A stretch of DNA of 64,000 nt from AP-15 sp963790875 (GTDB taxonomy: Bacteria; Pseudomonadota; Alphaproteobacteria; ATCC43930; CGMCC-115725): assembly GCA_963790875.1 (NCBI GenBank), contig CAWBQT010000003.1, positions 806,001 through 870,000 of the forward strand. The letters are read 5' to 3'. Position numbers and translations under genes: made by a program. The notes under the pieces were generated by a model. The model saw nothing but the letters and a program-made list of their open reading frames with translations, was not told the DNA's origin and did not search any database. Shown piece by piece: positions 17,351-27,450 of this stretch (the first letter of the stretch is position 1; every line of letters starts with the position of its first letter).

Positions 17351-18058
17351 GTGGCGCTCCTCGAGGTCGAAGAGATCCATGTCTTCTACGACAAGATCGA
17401 GGCGTTGAAAGGCGTCTCGCTGGCGGTCGAGGAAAAGGAGATCGTGACCCTGGTTGGCGGCAACGGTGCCGGCAAGTCGACGACGTTGCGCGCGATCAGC
17501 GGTCTGTTGCATCCGCGGCGCGGCGAGATCCGGTTTGCTGGACGCCCCTTGGCCGGGCTCGGGGCGCATCAGATCGCGGGGCAAGGGCTGGCGCAGGTGC
17601 CCGAAGGAAGACGCATCTTCGGCCGTCTGACGGTCGCGGAGAATCTGGCGATGGGCGCCTTTACCCAGCGGCGGCGCGCTGCTGTCGCCGCCGACAGGGA
17701 GGAGGTGCTGAGCCTCTTCCCGCGCCTGCGCGAGCGGTTACGGCAGGTTGCCGGTACGTTGTCCGGCGGCGAACAGCAGATGCTGGCGACCGCCCGGGCG
17801 CTGATGGCCCGACCTCGCCTCCTGCTGATGGACGAGCCGAGCATGGGGCTGGCGCCGATGCTGGTCGAGCAGGTCTTTGCGACGATCCGGCGGATCAACG
17901 AGCAAGGGGTGACGATCCTCCTCGTCGAACAGAATGCGCCGATGGCGCTCGGCATCGCCGATCGCGGCTATGTGCTCGAAAGCGGGCAAATCGTGCTAAG
18001 CGGCGACGGCGGCGACCTCCTCGACGACGACCGGGTCAAGCGCGCCTATCTCGGTTGA
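17351..18058 (+). CDS. livF: Branched-chain amino-acid type ABC transporter ATPase LivF
   Basis: 235 aa, the usual LivF length. Walker A is GGNGAGKSTTLR. The family-specific AQVPEGRRIFGRLTVAENL follows, with signature LSGGEQQMLATARALM, Walker B LLLMDEPSMGLAP and H-loop LLVEQNA. It is the last gene of the liv operon and forms the heterodimeric ATPase with LivG. Confidence 0.93.
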   Translation: MALLEVEEIHVFYDKIEALKGVSLAVEEKEIVTLVGGNGAGKSTTLRAISGLLHPRRGEIRFAGRPLAGLGAHQIAGQGLAQVPEGRRIFGRLTVAENLAMGAFTQRRRAAVAADREEVLSLFPRLRERLRQVAGTLSGGEQQMLATARALMARPRLLLMDEPSMGLAPMLVEQVFATIRRINEQGVTILLVEQNAPMALGIADRGYVLESGQIVLSGDGGDLLDDDRVKRAYLG

Positions 18059-18424
18059 GAGCGTGTGAATGTATTCGGCCGCTTACCCTTTCATTCGCCT
18101 CCCCGTGGGCCTTCAGTCCACGGACGTATCCGTGGGGAAGGCCGGGGCCCATCGTTTAGCCGCACGAACAGTCATCGTTTTCATAACTCATAGCAATTAC
18201 CAGTCAGGGGTATCGGGAGTTGAGGTCGGCGAGTGGGGCGGGGCCGCTTGGTGTACGGATAGCGTCTCGGCACTCTCGCATGGACTCTTCCACGGCTGTA
18301 TCTTCCATGGCTGTATGTAGCGCCGCGTGCTCGTCGACAAGTTGGCCGATTTTGGAAGCTGGTTGAAGAGTTCCATAGATGTTATGGATTGTGTGATCCT
18401 GTTGACATAAATTAAAAGCGAGAA
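18059..18424. other. Intergenic region after the liv operon
   Basis: No gene is recognised. A run reading CCCCGTGGGCCTTCAGTCCACGGACG, broken into the arms CCGTGG and CCACGG (from about 18104), makes a hairpin that may terminate livF transcription, although no T-run follows. Confidence 0.3.
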
Positions 18425-18562
18425 ATCGAGCATCTTGAGAAGCTCGCGCCGGTCGTTATGCGCGCCCGTCACCATCTCGCGGTAAATCTTGGTGCCGCCC
18501 GCGCCGCGAAGCTGCTCAAGCTGTGTGTCGAGCATCTGCCGGCAGGTGCTGACGCAGGGCAT
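18425..18562 (-). pseudogene. Serine recombinase (resolvase) N-terminal fragment
   Basis: Reads VSTCRQMLDTQLEQLRGAGG then TKIYREMVTGAHNDRRELLK and MLD. This is residues ~8-55 of a resolvase, and the catalytic Ser is still visible in VST. Homology ends abruptly. The missing remainder of the same resolvase type is present, same strand, at 11746-12115. Confidence 0.7.
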
Positions 18563-18589
18563 AACCGAGGCGGCGGTGTGCGGGTGCAT

Positions 18590-18999
18590 TCCGGCTAACC
18601 CATCCAGAGGTCGGCAGTGGGTGGATAACAGGCATTCCCGATCAGCGTCGTCGTTGACGCTATCGCCGGGTTCGTCGCCGGCAGCTGACCGATGACGTCA
18701 ACATCGAGATCACCGGCCGGATCGGCAGAAGCAGGGTTCGCGGGCGCCGGCACAGCCCTTTGCATCCAGCCGGGTTGCTCGATGACGACCGCTCGACGAC
18801 GAGCGGCGGTGCGGATGTGTGCGAACTGCGATCCGTGGGATTTCGCCCGGGTTGGCTCATTGATGGGTGCCTCGGGCGGCCTGCCTGTTTCGGCGGGCTT
18901 ACGCCGCGGTCGGCGAATTTCTCGTCTCGCGTAAGCGAGGGGTGTCTGGCGCGGAAATTGCTGGCACTCCCCCGAACGGGTGAATGCAGGAGCCGCGCG
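18590..18999. other. Region upstream of the dpp operon
   Basis: No gene is recognised. An open frame continues upstream of the substrate-binding protein, but its composition is not protein-like and it lacks a start signal. The dpp promoter should lie here. Confidence 0.35.
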
Positions 19000-20622
19000 A
19001 TGAGAGGTCGGCTTGTCAGGAAGTCCCGATTGGCCGCGCTCGCGGCGCTGTTTCTCGCCGCGCTCGCCGTGGCGGGACACGCGAAGACGTTCCGCTGGGC
19101 GAATGACGGCGATCCGACGACGATGGATCCGCAGGCGCGTAGCGACGGCTTTGTCAGCTCTTTCGACATGAACATCTACGAGCAGCTGGTGCGCCGTGAC
19201 CGCAACCTGAAGCTGGAGCCGACGCTGGCGACGCAATGGTCGCTGGTGGACGCGACGACCTGGCGCTTCAAGCTGCGCCATGGGGTCAAGTTCCACGACG
19301 GGTCACCGTTCACCGCCGACGACGTGGTCTTCTCGATCGAGCGCGCGCTGGCCACCCATTCCGACGTCGCGGCACTCTTGGCCTCGGTCAAGACGGTCAA
19401 GAAAATCGACGACGACACGGTCGACTTCATCACCGACGGCCCGTCGCCGATCCTGCCGAATTATCTCGTCGGCGTCGCGATGATGAGCAAAAGCTGGTGC
19501 GCCGCCCACGATACGATCCGCGCCGCCGCCCGTGAGGACAAGGAGAACTATGCGACGCGCCACGAAGACGGCACCGGGCCCTTCATGCTGAAGGACCGGC
19601 AGCCCGGCATCCGCACTGTGCTGGTCAAAAACGCGAACTGGTGGGGCCTGAAATATTGGCCAATCGATTACGACGAAGTCGTCTTCACACGCATCGTCAA
19701 CGCCGCGACGCGAACCGCGGCGCTCTTATCCGGCGAACTCGATATGGTCTACAACGTTCCGCTGCAGGACGTTGCGCGAATTCGCAGCACGCCGGGGATG
19801 AAAATCTGGCAGACGCCGGAGCTGCGGACGATCTTCCTCGGGATGGACCAGCAGCGTCCCGAGCTGCTCGAATCGAATGTCAAGGGCAAGAACCCGTTCA
19901 AGGACATACGCGTCCGCCAGGCCTTCTACCAGGCGATCGACGAGGACGCAATCAAGAACAAGATCATGCAGGGCTTTGCCCGGCCGACGGCGCTGATGGT
20001 CGGGCCCGGCATCAACGGCTTCGACCCGGCGCTCGACAAGCGCTTCCTCTATGATCCGGAGGCGGCGAAGAAACTTCTGGCCGCGGCCGGCTACCCGCAA
20101 GGGTTTGAGGTTGGCTTCGACTGCCCGAACGACCGCTATGTCAACGATTCGGCGATCTGCCAGGCGGTCGTCGCGATGCTTGCCAGGATCGGCGTCAAGG
20201 CCGATCTGCTAGCCCAGACCAAGGCGAAATTCTTCGCCAAGATCAACGCGCCCGGCTACAACACGAGCTTCTGGATGCTCGGCTGGACGCCGACGCCGCT
20301 CGATGCGCTCAACATGCTGAGCGAACTCGCCTCGACGCGCAGCGGCGATGCCCGCGAGGGGATCTACAATATTCCCGGCTATTCGAACCCGGCGCTCGAC
20401 CGGCTGATCAAGGGGATCGAAACCGAGCTCGACAGTGAAAAGCGAAACCAGCTGATCGGCGAAGGCTTGCGCATCGTCAAAAACGATTACGTCTACCTGC
20501 CGCTGCACCAGCAGTTCATCGTCTGGGCGAGCCGCGACAACATCGATCTCGCCGAGATGGGCAACAACGATTTCCAGTGGCGCTACGTGAAGATGTCACT
20601 GGCGCCCAACGCCCGGAAATGA
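19000..20622 (+). CDS. Dipeptide/oligopeptide type ABC transporter, substrate-binding protein
   Basis: 540 aa. The ATG at 19000 is chosen over an earlier in-frame one because it has GGAG 8 nt upstream and opens a signal peptide (KSRLAALAALFLAALAVAG, then HAK). It is a periplasmic family 5 solute-binding protein (SBP_bac_5): TFRWANDGDPTTMDPQA near the mature N-terminus, WRFKLRHGVKFHDGSPFTAD (family signature), IRVRQAFYQAIDEDAIKNKI, and the YNIPGYSNPALDRLI region. It is first in a five-gene dpp/opp-like operon. The ligand could be a peptide or another compound such as a sugar acid or opine. Confidence 0.92.
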   Translation: MRGRLVRKSRLAALAALFLAALAVAGHAKTFRWANDGDPTTMDPQARSDGFVSSFDMNIYEQLVRRDRNLKLEPTLATQWSLVDATTWRFKLRHGVKFHDGSPFTADDVVFSIERALATHSDVAALLASVKTVKKIDDDTVDFITDGPSPILPNYLVGVAMMSKSWCAAHDTIRAAAREDKENYATRHEDGTGPFMLKDRQPGIRTVLVKNANWWGLKYWPIDYDEVVFTRIVNAATRTAALLSGELDMVYNVPLQDVARIRSTPGMKIWQTPELRTIFLGMDQQRPELLESNVKGKNPFKDIRVRQAFYQAIDEDAIKNKIMQGFARPTALMVGPGINGFDPALDKRFLYDPEAAKKLLAAAGYPQGFEVGFDCPNDRYVNDSAICQAVVAMLARIGVKADLLAQTKAKFFAKINAPGYNTSFWMLGWTPTPLDALNMLSELASTRSGDAREGIYNIPGYSNPALDRLIKGIETELDSEKRNQLIGEGLRIVKNDYVYLPLHQQFIVWASRDNIDLAEMGNNDFQWRYVKMSLAPNARK

Positions 20623-20664
20623 CACGGCGCGCCGGTCTCGTTTCTTTGTAACCGGGTAGCGGCG

Positions 20665-21651
20665 GTGCTGCTGTTTCTCGCACGGCGTCTCGGCCAGGCG
20701 GTTCTGGTGATGCTCGGGGTCGCCTTTGTTGCCTTCGCGCTCTTCAATTATGTCGGCGATCCGATCGAGAGCATGGTCGGCCAGGACACGACCCTCGCCG
20801 ACCGCGCCCGGCTGCGGCACGAGCTCGGCCTCGACGACAGCTTTGTCGTGCAGTTCGCCCGCTTTGTTGGACATGCGGCAAAGGGCGAGTTCGGGCTCTC
20901 CTATCAGCAGCAGCAGCCTGTGGCGCAGATCATCAAGGAGAGGCTGCCGGCGACGCTCGAATTGAGCTTTGTCTCGGCCGCCCTGGCGCTCCTGTTCGGC
21001 GTACCGATGGGCATCTATGCCGGCCTGCATCGCCGAGGCTGGCTGTCGCAGGCGCTGATGGGCGTGTCGCTAATCGGCGTTTCGCTGCCGACCTTTCTCA
21101 TCGGCATCCTCCTGATCCTCGTGTTTTCGGTCGATTTGCGCTGGCTGCCGTCCTTCGGCCGCGGCGCCGTCGTGCATTTCGGGTGGTGGAGCTCAGGCCT
21201 CGTCACGCTCGAAGGCTGGCGAGCGATCCTGCTGCCGGCGGTGACCCTGGCGCTCTTTCAGACGACCCTGATCATGCGGCTGGTGCGCGCCGAGATGGTC
21301 GAGGTGCTGCGCACCGACTACATCAAGTTCGCCCGCGCCCGCGGGCTGAAGAGCCGCGCCGTCAATTTCGGCCACGCGCTGAAGAACACGCTCGTCCCGG
21401 TGATGACGGTCGCCGGTCTGCAGCTCGGCTCGATCATCGCCTTTGCGATCATCACCGAAACCGTGTTCCAGTGGCCCGGCGTCGGCCTGATGTTCATCCA
21501 GGCGGTCGGCTTTGCCGATATTCCGGTCATGGCAGCCTATCTGATGCTGGTCGGCCTGTTTTTTGTCGGCATCAACCTCGTCGTCGACCTCCTCTACCAC
21601 GTGATCGACCCGCGCCTGCGGATCGATCGCCAGGCGGCGGCGGGTGGCTGA
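20665..21651 (+). CDS. Dipeptide type ABC transporter permease (DppB-like)
   Basis: 328 aa, GTG start. The N-terminus LFLARRLGQAVLVMLGVAFV is the classical DppB opening. After the first membrane segment comes the periplasmic part (DPIESMVGQDTTLADRARLR, HELGLDD). The EAA-loop is RTDYIKFARARGLKSRAVNF, and it ends NLVVDLLYHVIDPRLRID, as in DppB/OppB. Its stop overlaps the next gene's start by 8 nt. Confidence 0.92.
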   Translation: MLLFLARRLGQAVLVMLGVAFVAFALFNYVGDPIESMVGQDTTLADRARLRHELGLDDSFVVQFARFVGHAAKGEFGLSYQQQQPVAQIIKERLPATLELSFVSAALALLFGVPMGIYAGLHRRGWLSQALMGVSLIGVSLPTFLIGILLILVFSVDLRWLPSFGRGAVVHFGWWSSGLVTLEGWRAILLPAVTLALFQTTLIMRLVRAEMVEVLRTDYIKFARARGLKSRAVNFGHALKNTLVPVMTVAGLQLGSIIAFAIITETVFQWPGVGLMFIQAVGFADIPVMAAYLMLVGLFFVGINLVVDLLYHVIDPRLRIDRQAAAGG

Positions 21652-22582
21652 TCTCGCCCCGGCCGCCCGCCGGGCGGCGCTCGCGCGGCTCTCCGACAAC
21701 GATCTCCTGTGGAGCCTGCGCCAATCGCCGGTGACGGTCGGCGCCCTCAGCGTCGCCGTCGCGTTGATCAGCGGCGCGCTCTTGGCGCCATGGATCGCCC
21801 CGCACGACCCGTTCGACCCGGCCTCGCTGAGCCTAATGGATGCGACGAACCCGCCGGCGTGGCTCATGGGCGGCAGCTGGCGCTTCCCGCTCGGCACCGA
21901 CGACCAGGGCCGCGACATCCTCTCGGCCATCCTCTACGGCTCGCGCCTGTCACTTGCGGTCGGCTTTGCCGCCGTATTGCTGGCCATGGCGCTGGGCGTG
22001 ACGCTTGGCCTCGTTGCCGGCTGGTATGGAAGGCTCGCCGACACGATCATCATGCGCATCGCCGACATCGAACTGAGCTTTCCGGCGATCCTGCTGGCGC
22101 TGTTGATCGACGGGGTCGCCCGCAGCGTGCTGCCGCGCGATCGGCAAGCCGGGATCGCCGCCTTTGTCGTCGTCGCCGCGATCGCGCTTTCGTCCTGGGT
22201 GCAATATGCGCGGACCGTGCGCGCCTCGACGATGGTCGAGCGCCACAAGGAATACATCGAGGCGGCGCGGGTCATCGGCGTGCCGCCGGCGCGCATCGTG
22301 CTCGGCCATCTCGTGCCGAACGTCATCGGCCCGGTGCTGGTCGTCGCGACGATCAACCTCGCCACCGCGATCCTGACCGAGGCGACCTTGTCCTTTCTCG
22401 GCGTCGGGCTGCCGCCGACGCAGCCCTCGCTCGGCACCCTGATCAGGAACGGCAACGATTACCTCCTCTCCGGAGATTGGTGGATCTCGATCTTTCCCGG
22501 CATCGCGCTCGCGGCGCTGATCCTGTCGGTCAACCTTCTGGGCGACTGGCTGCGCGACGCCCTTAACCCAAAGCTGCGCTGA
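21644..22582 (+). CDS. Dipeptide type ABC transporter permease (DppC-like)
   Basis: 312 aa, GTG start. It has the DppC marks LGTDDQGRDILSAILYGSRL, IADIELSFPAILLALLI, the EAA-loop ERHKEYIEAARVIGVPPARI, EATLSFLGVGLPPTQPSLG and the ending GDWLRDALNPKLR. It forms the membrane channel with the DppB-like subunit. Confidence 0.92.
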   Translation: MADLAPAARRAALARLSDNDLLWSLRQSPVTVGALSVAVALISGALLAPWIAPHDPFDPASLSLMDATNPPAWLMGGSWRFPLGTDDQGRDILSAILYGSRLSLAVGFAAVLLAMALGVTLGLVAGWYGRLADTIIMRIADIELSFPAILLALLIDGVARSVLPRDRQAGIAAFVVVAAIALSSWVQYARTVRASTMVERHKEYIEAARVIGVPPARIVLGHLVPNVIGPVLVVATINLATAILTEATLSFLGVGLPPTQPSLGTLIRNGNDYLLSGDWWISIFPGIALAALILSVNLLGDWLRDALNPKLR

Positions 22583-22583
22583 G

Positions 22584-23570
22584 ATGGCCGCGCCGCTGCT
22601 CCAGGTGGACAATCTGCGGGTCGAGCTGCCCGGCCGGCACGGCGTCCTGACGGCGATCGACGATGTCAGCTTCGCGATCGCGCAGGGCGAGGTGCTCGGC
22701 GTCGTCGGCGAGTCGGGGGCCGGCAAATCCCTGACCGGGGCGGCGATTATCGGTCTCCTCGAACCGCCGCTGCGCATCGCCGGCGGGCGGATCACCCTCG
22801 CGGGCCGGCGGCTCGACAACCTGCCCTACGACGCGATGCGCCGGATCCGTGGTAAGGAGATCGGCGCGATTTTCCAGGACCCGCTGACCAGCCTCAACCC
22901 GCTCTATACGATCGGCCGGCAGCTCGTCGAAACGATCCGCACGCATCTCGATCAGACCGCCGCCGCGGCCCGCGAGCGCGCCTTGTCCTTGCTGCGCGAG
23001 GTCGGCATATCAGGCGCCGAACAGCGGTTCGGCCATTATCCGCACCAGTTTTCCGGCGGCATGCGGCAGCGCATCGTCATCGCGCTGGCGATCGCGGCAA
23101 ACCCGCGCCTGATCATCGCCGACGAGCCGACGACGGCGCTCGACGTGTCGATCCAGGCGCAGATCATCGCGCTCTTACAGCGGCTGAGCCGCGAGCACGG
23201 CACCGCCATCATGCTGATCACGCACGATATGGGGGTCATCGCCGCGACCGCGCATCGCGTCGCCGTGCTGTATGCCGGGCGGATCGCCGAGATCGGTGCG
23301 GTGCGCGAGATCGTGGCACGCCCGCGGCACCCTTATACGCAGGGCCTCATTGGCTCGATCCCGCGCCTCGGCAGCGCCCGCGGCACGTTGCAGCAGGTCG
23401 ACGGCGCGATGCCGCGGCTGGGCGAAATCCCGCAGGGCTGCGCCTTCGGCCCGCGCTGCCCCGCGGCGTCGGAGATCTGCCGCCGGCGGCGGCCGGAGCT
23501 GATGCCGGCGGCCGGAACCAACGCGGCGTGCTGGCTCTACGCCGCGGCGGAGGCGTCCGCGTATGACTGA
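22584..23570 (+). CDS. Dipeptide type ABC transporter ATPase (DppD-like)
   Basis: 328 aa. Walker A is GESGAGKSLTGAA, followed by IGAIFQDPLTSLNPLYTIGR, signature FSGGMRQRIVIALAI, Walker B LIIADEPTTALDVSIQAQII and H-loop MLITHDMG. The C-terminal oligopeptide-transport extension contains the four-Cys type region CAFGPRCPAASEIC, which in relatives can hold an iron-sulfur cluster. It lies one base after the permease stop and overlaps the next gene by 8 nt. Confidence 0.93.
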   Translation: MAAPLLQVDNLRVELPGRHGVLTAIDDVSFAIAQGEVLGVVGESGAGKSLTGAAIIGLLEPPLRIAGGRITLAGRRLDNLPYDAMRRIRGKEIGAIFQDPLTSLNPLYTIGRQLVETIRTHLDQTAAAARERALSLLREVGISGAEQRFGHYPHQFSGGMRQRIVIALAIAANPRLIIADEPTTALDVSIQAQIIALLQRLSREHGTAIMLITHDMGVIAATAHRVAVLYAGRIAEIGAVREIVARPRHPYTQGLIGSIPRLGSARGTLQQVDGAMPRLGEIPQGCAFGPRCPAASEICRRRRPELMPAAGTNAACWLYAAAEASAYD

Positions 23571-24549
23571 GCCCTTGCTGCGGGTCGAGGACCTGCATCG
23601 CCACTTCGACGCGTCGTCGCCGGCCTTCGAGCGCCTGCTGCGGCGCCGAGCAAAAGAGACGCTGAAGGCGGTCGATGGCATCAGCTTTGCGATCCGCCGC
23701 GGCGAAACCTTCGGGCTCGTCGGCGAGTCGGGTTGCGGTAAGTCGACCGTGGCGCGCCTCGTCGTCGGTCTCTACCGGCCGACCGCGGGCCGCATCCTAT
23801 TCGCCGGCCAGCCGGTGCCCGGGCCGCAGATGATCTTCCAGGATCCCTATGCGAGCCTCGACCCACGCTGGCGGGTCGGCCGCATCATCGCCGAGCCACT
23901 GCGCACGCACCGCCTCGCCGCCAGCAAGGCCGAACTCGCCGAGCGCGTGGACGAATTGCTGCGGCAGGTGCGACTGTCGCCGGCCGACCGCGACAAGTTT
24001 CCGCACGAGTTTTCCGGTGGGCAGCGCCAGCGCATCTCGATCGCCCGTGCGCTCGCCGCGAACCCGGAGCTCCTCGTCTGCGACGAGCCGACCTCGGCGC
24101 TCGACGTCTCGGTGCAGGCGCAGATCCTGAACCTGATGAAGGATCTGCAGCGTCGGCTGGGCCTCACCTACCTCTTCATCTCGCACAATCTCGCGGTCGT
24201 CTATCAGGTCGCCGACCGCGTGGCGGTCATGTATCTGGGCCGCCTCGTCGAGATCGCCGCGGCCGAGACATTGTTCGCGGCCCCCCGCCACCCCTACACG
24301 CGCATGCTGCTCCTCACCGTGCCGAGTGTGGCAACGGTCGGCCAGATGCGCGAGCCGGTCGCGGGCGAGGTGCCGAACCCGCTCAGCCCGCCCCCCGGCT
24401 GCGGCTTTCACCCGCGCTGTCCGTTCGCCAATGACCGCTGCCGCCGCGAGCGGCCGGAACTCTTTGACTTGGGCGACACGCTCGTCGCCTGTCACGCCGC
24501 CGAAGAAGGCCGTCTCGCCGCCCCGCCCCCGATGCGCCGGGCGAGCTGA
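23563..24549 (+). CDS. Dipeptide type ABC transporter ATPase (DppF-like)
   Basis: 328 aa. Walker A is GESGCGKSTVARL, followed by MIFQDPYASLDPRWRVGRII, signature FSGGQRQRISIARAL, Walker B LLVCDEPTSALDVSVQAQIL and H-loop FISHNLAVV. The C-terminus has the matching CGFHPRCPFANDRC extension. It is the last gene of the operon and pairs with DppD. Confidence 0.93.
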   Translation: MTEPLLRVEDLHRHFDASSPAFERLLRRRAKETLKAVDGISFAIRRGETFGLVGESGCGKSTVARLVVGLYRPTAGRILFAGQPVPGPQMIFQDPYASLDPRWRVGRIIAEPLRTHRLAASKAELAERVDELLRQVRLSPADRDKFPHEFSGGQRQRISIARALAANPELLVCDEPTSALDVSVQAQILNLMKDLQRRLGLTYLFISHNLAVVYQVADRVAVMYLGRLVEIAAAETLFAAPRHPYTRMLLLTVPSVATVGQMREPVAGEVPNPLSPPPGCGFHPRCPFANDRCRRERPELFDLGDTLVACHAAEEGRLAAPPPMRRAS

Positions 24550-24774
24550 ACTGCCTCCGCGGGCGTTGCGGACCGGCAATAGTCATCGTCGGGCGGAGGG
24601 CGCTGGAACACCCTCCGTCATCTCCGAGTCCGGCCGGCGGAACGTGCGCTGTTTCTGCTTCTATTCTCATCATGAAACATTGCCTCAACGAATGCATCAC
24701 CCTTGGCTTGCAGGCTGCCCACCCCCAACAAATTCTTAAAACAACATCGCGTAAGGATACGTGCCTCAACCGTC

Positions 24775-24960
24775 ATGCCGCGCGGTGTCAACATCAAGAC
24801 GCCTTTGAAGTGTGCCAGAGTGCGCGCCAGCAGTGTCTTTTCTAAAACCTTCGGGTCGCTCGTACCACTTGTCGTTATGGGAATTTATGCTTCGCCAATA
24901 ATCGCGGACAACTCGAAATATGATGCGCTGTTCTTCCGGGACCGGGATGTTGTGCTCTGA
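24775..24960 (+). CDS. Possible 61-aa small protein before the M28-like gene
   Basis: Starts MPRGVNIKTPLKCARVRASS and has a hydrophobic stretch, GSLVPLVVMGIYASPII, followed by DNSKYDALFFRDRDVVL. The stop TGA overlaps the next ATG (TGATG), a normal coupling arrangement. There is no ribosome site of note and no known family. It could be a small secreted or membrane-attached protein, or the leftover 3' end of a longer gene. Confidence 0.3.
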   Translation: MPRGVNIKTPLKCARVRASSVFSKTFGSLVPLVVMGIYASPIIADNSKYDALFFRDRDVVL

Positions 24961-26080
24961 TGGACGGGCGGCAGAGCGTGTCGCCGCGTGGCTGGCCGCG
25001 TGGGGACGGGCAGGGCTGGCACCGCACCGCTGCCGCGGCGGATGCGGCCGGGGCCGAATGGGCGGCTGGCGAAGTTGCCGCGCTCGGCGCCGCGCGCACC
25101 ATCGAGGAATTCGCGATCGATCGGCTGGACCCGGCCGACGCTCATCTCGATATCGACGGGGAGCGCATCGCCGCTATCCCGGTCTTCGACGCGCCGGCCA
25201 CCGGCAACGACGGCGTCTGCGGCAGGCTCGGGCCGCTCGGCGGTGACGCCGAGATCGGCGTCGCCGAATGGCCGCCGCAAATCATCTACACCCCGGCGTA
25301 CGAGCGGATGCGCCGCAATACAACACACCGCGGCCTCGTGGTCATCTGCGCTGGCGGCGAGCCGGGCATGGGGCTGTTGAATGCCGAGCGCTTCCGCCAG
25401 CCCTATGGCGCGCCGGCCGTACATGTCGCGAGCGAAGCGCGCGACATCGTCCGCGCTGCCGCTGAGCGCGGCACACCGGCGCGGCTCGTCGCCGCCGGCC
25501 GGCATACCCCGGCCGCTGCTTGCAATGTGGTCGCTGTCTTGCCCGGCCGTGACCGGGCGAGGCCGCCGGTCGTGATCATGACCCCGCGCAGCTCATGGTG
25601 GCAATCGACCGCCGAGCGCGGCGGCGGCATCGTCTGCTGGCTCGAATCGATGCGGTCGCTGATCGCCGCGCCGCCGGGATGTGATGTCCTCTTCACCGCC
25701 AACAGCGGCCACGAATTGGGGCATCTCGGGCTCGATGATTTCCTCGCCCGCCGCCCGGGCTGGGAGACCTGCGCAACCTGGATGACTATGGCGCCAATCT
25801 CGGCGCGGCGGGAGGCCAGTTGTTCGTGCAGTCGGCGAGCGAGGAGTTGCGGGCGCTGGCTGCCGCCGAGCTACGTCCCGACCAGGCCATGCCGGTCAGC
25901 TTCGTGCCGAGCGGCGAGACCCGCGACATTCACCGAGCCGGCGGCCGCTATCGCACCTTGGTCGGCAGCAATCCCTGGTTCCACCTGCCGCAGGATCGCT
26001 GGCCGCATGCCGTCAACATTACGACTATCGCGCGCATCGCCGCCGGTGCGGCGCGGCTGGCGGTGGCACTGACGCGCTGA
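24960..26080 (+). pseudogene. M28-like peptidase gene, frameshifted
   Basis: The first frame reads TIEEFAIDRLDPADAHLDID, RNTTHRGLVVICAGGEPGMG, VVIMTPRSSWWQSTAERGGG and the metal-ligand-like segment DVLFTANSGHELGHLGLDDF. A frame change near 25785 then continues as DDYGANLGAAGGQLFVQSAS through NPWFHLPQDRWPHAVNITTI to the stop at 26080. Relatives are M28-family aminopeptidase-like proteins. The N-terminus looks trimmed. The HELGH motif is striking because it also resembles a zinc-binding HExxH motif. A small piece of the same gene recurs at about 40472-40568. Confidence 0.65.
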
Positions 26081-26284
26081 GCCTTAGGAGCGACCTTCTC
26101 AAACGCCCGGAACGGCGAGCGAAATCATCTTGGAATGTCGAGCGACATCAAAACGGATTGGCGGGCATCATCCCGAATTCACGGGCGACTTTACCGGGAA
26201 TCAGCCTTCCGACGGATGCGGCGCGAGCAAGCAAGCCGCCCTCGCTCGTGGTCTCGCGCAGAACCCGCGCCGGGCGAGGCAGCA

Positions 26285-27199
26285 TTATATTCTTTGTGGT
26301 ACCGAGCCGGCGGCGGCGAGTTGGCGCTTCGCCTCAGCATACAAATCCGGCGGTAGCGTCCCCTGCCGTAGGACCCCGACGTTGGCTTGCAAGTGCGCTG
26401 GATTAATCGTGCCGACGATGGTCGTGTCCAAATCCGGGTTCGAGAACGTGAAGCGGAGAACGAACTCCATCGGGGTCATGCCGTCGAGCAGGTCATCGAG
26501 ATGTGCCCGCTGCCAGCGTTCCCATTGTAGCCCGGCGTGTTTCCCCTCGGTTGGGGCCCCCTTTGCAGCGCCGCCGCGAATGACGATGCCCGCGCCTTTC
26601 TGAGCAGCAGCGGCGATCGCCGCCTCGTGTTCGCGTTCGACCGCCGAGTATGGGATCTGAAACACGTCGAATACGTCCATCGCAATATGATCTCGCAAGT
26701 GAGGCAGGGTGCCGGATATGCCGATGAACCGCACCTTGCCGGCCTCCTTGAGTCCCAGCACAGCCTCAAGGGCGCCGTGCTCCTCCAGGGTCTGCCGGGA
26801 TGGCGAGGAGTGGAACTGGACGACGTCGAGGTAGTCGGTCTTCATGCGCGCAAGGCTTTGTTCGACACCCGCGCGGATGTTATCGCGGGTGAATAGGTGG
26901 GGGCTGCGCTGGCCGCGCACGGCCGGGGCCCCGACCAGGCAACCGCATTTGCTCGCCAGGTAATATTCGGGGCGTCGGTGCGCGATGTAACGGCCGATCC
27001 GTTCCTCGCTTACCCCGTAATCGATCGAAGTGTCGATGTAGTTGATGCCGGCGTCGAGCACTGCGTTGAGCATGGTTTCCGCCTGGGCCTCGGTGGTGTC
27101 GCGGGCGCGCGGTGCCCCGCGCAACTCCATCGCCCCATAGCCGAGCGTCGTGACCTGCAACCCTGTCCGTCCAAGCTCCCGCTTTGGTAGATCGGCCAT
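26285..27199 (-). CDS. Aldo/keto reductase
   Basis: 304 aa, starting MADLPKRELGRTGLQVTTLG with GGAGG 8 nt upstream. It is a NADPH-type (alpha/beta)8 oxidoreductase. The catalytic tetrad can be read as Asp and Tyr in YIDTSIDYG, Lys in LASKCG and His in VVQFHSSPS. The C-terminal half carries IVIRGGAAKGAP and TTIVGTINPAHLQANV. It is divergent from the SDR gene and convergent with the M28-like gene. The substrate is unknown. Confidence 0.9.
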   Translation of the reverse strand: MADLPKRELGRTGLQVTTLGYGAMELRGAPRARDTTEAQAETMLNAVLDAGINYIDTSIDYGVSEERIGRYIAHRRPEYYLASKCGCLVGAPAVRGQRSPHLFTRDNIRAGVEQSLARMKTDYLDVVQFHSSPSRQTLEEHGALEAVLGLKEAGKVRFIGISGTLPHLRDHIAMDVFDVFQIPYSAVEREHEAAIAAAAQKGAGIVIRGGAAKGAPTEGKHAGLQWERWQRAHLDDLLDGMTPMEFVLRFTFSNPDLDTTIVGTINPAHLQANVGVLRQGTLPPDLYAEAKRQLAAAGSVPQRI

Positions 27200-27450
27200 G
27201 GAATTCCTCCGGTCTTGCTAACGCTGATCCCGAGACTATCTCACCGAGGAAAACCCCCAGGTGATATTTCGTTCCCGACGCCGTCCCCCTCACTTCTGCT
27301 GCCGGGAATGCCCTGTCCCATCTGGTCCGCAGAACGGAGGCGGTTGACAAGCCTCGTGCCGGGCATGAGCGTGGTGCAGCGCGCCCCATGGGTTGTGATT
27401 TGTGGTGGCCCAAGGCGGCCCGGTGTTTCGGGATTTAGGCGGGTGGGGAC

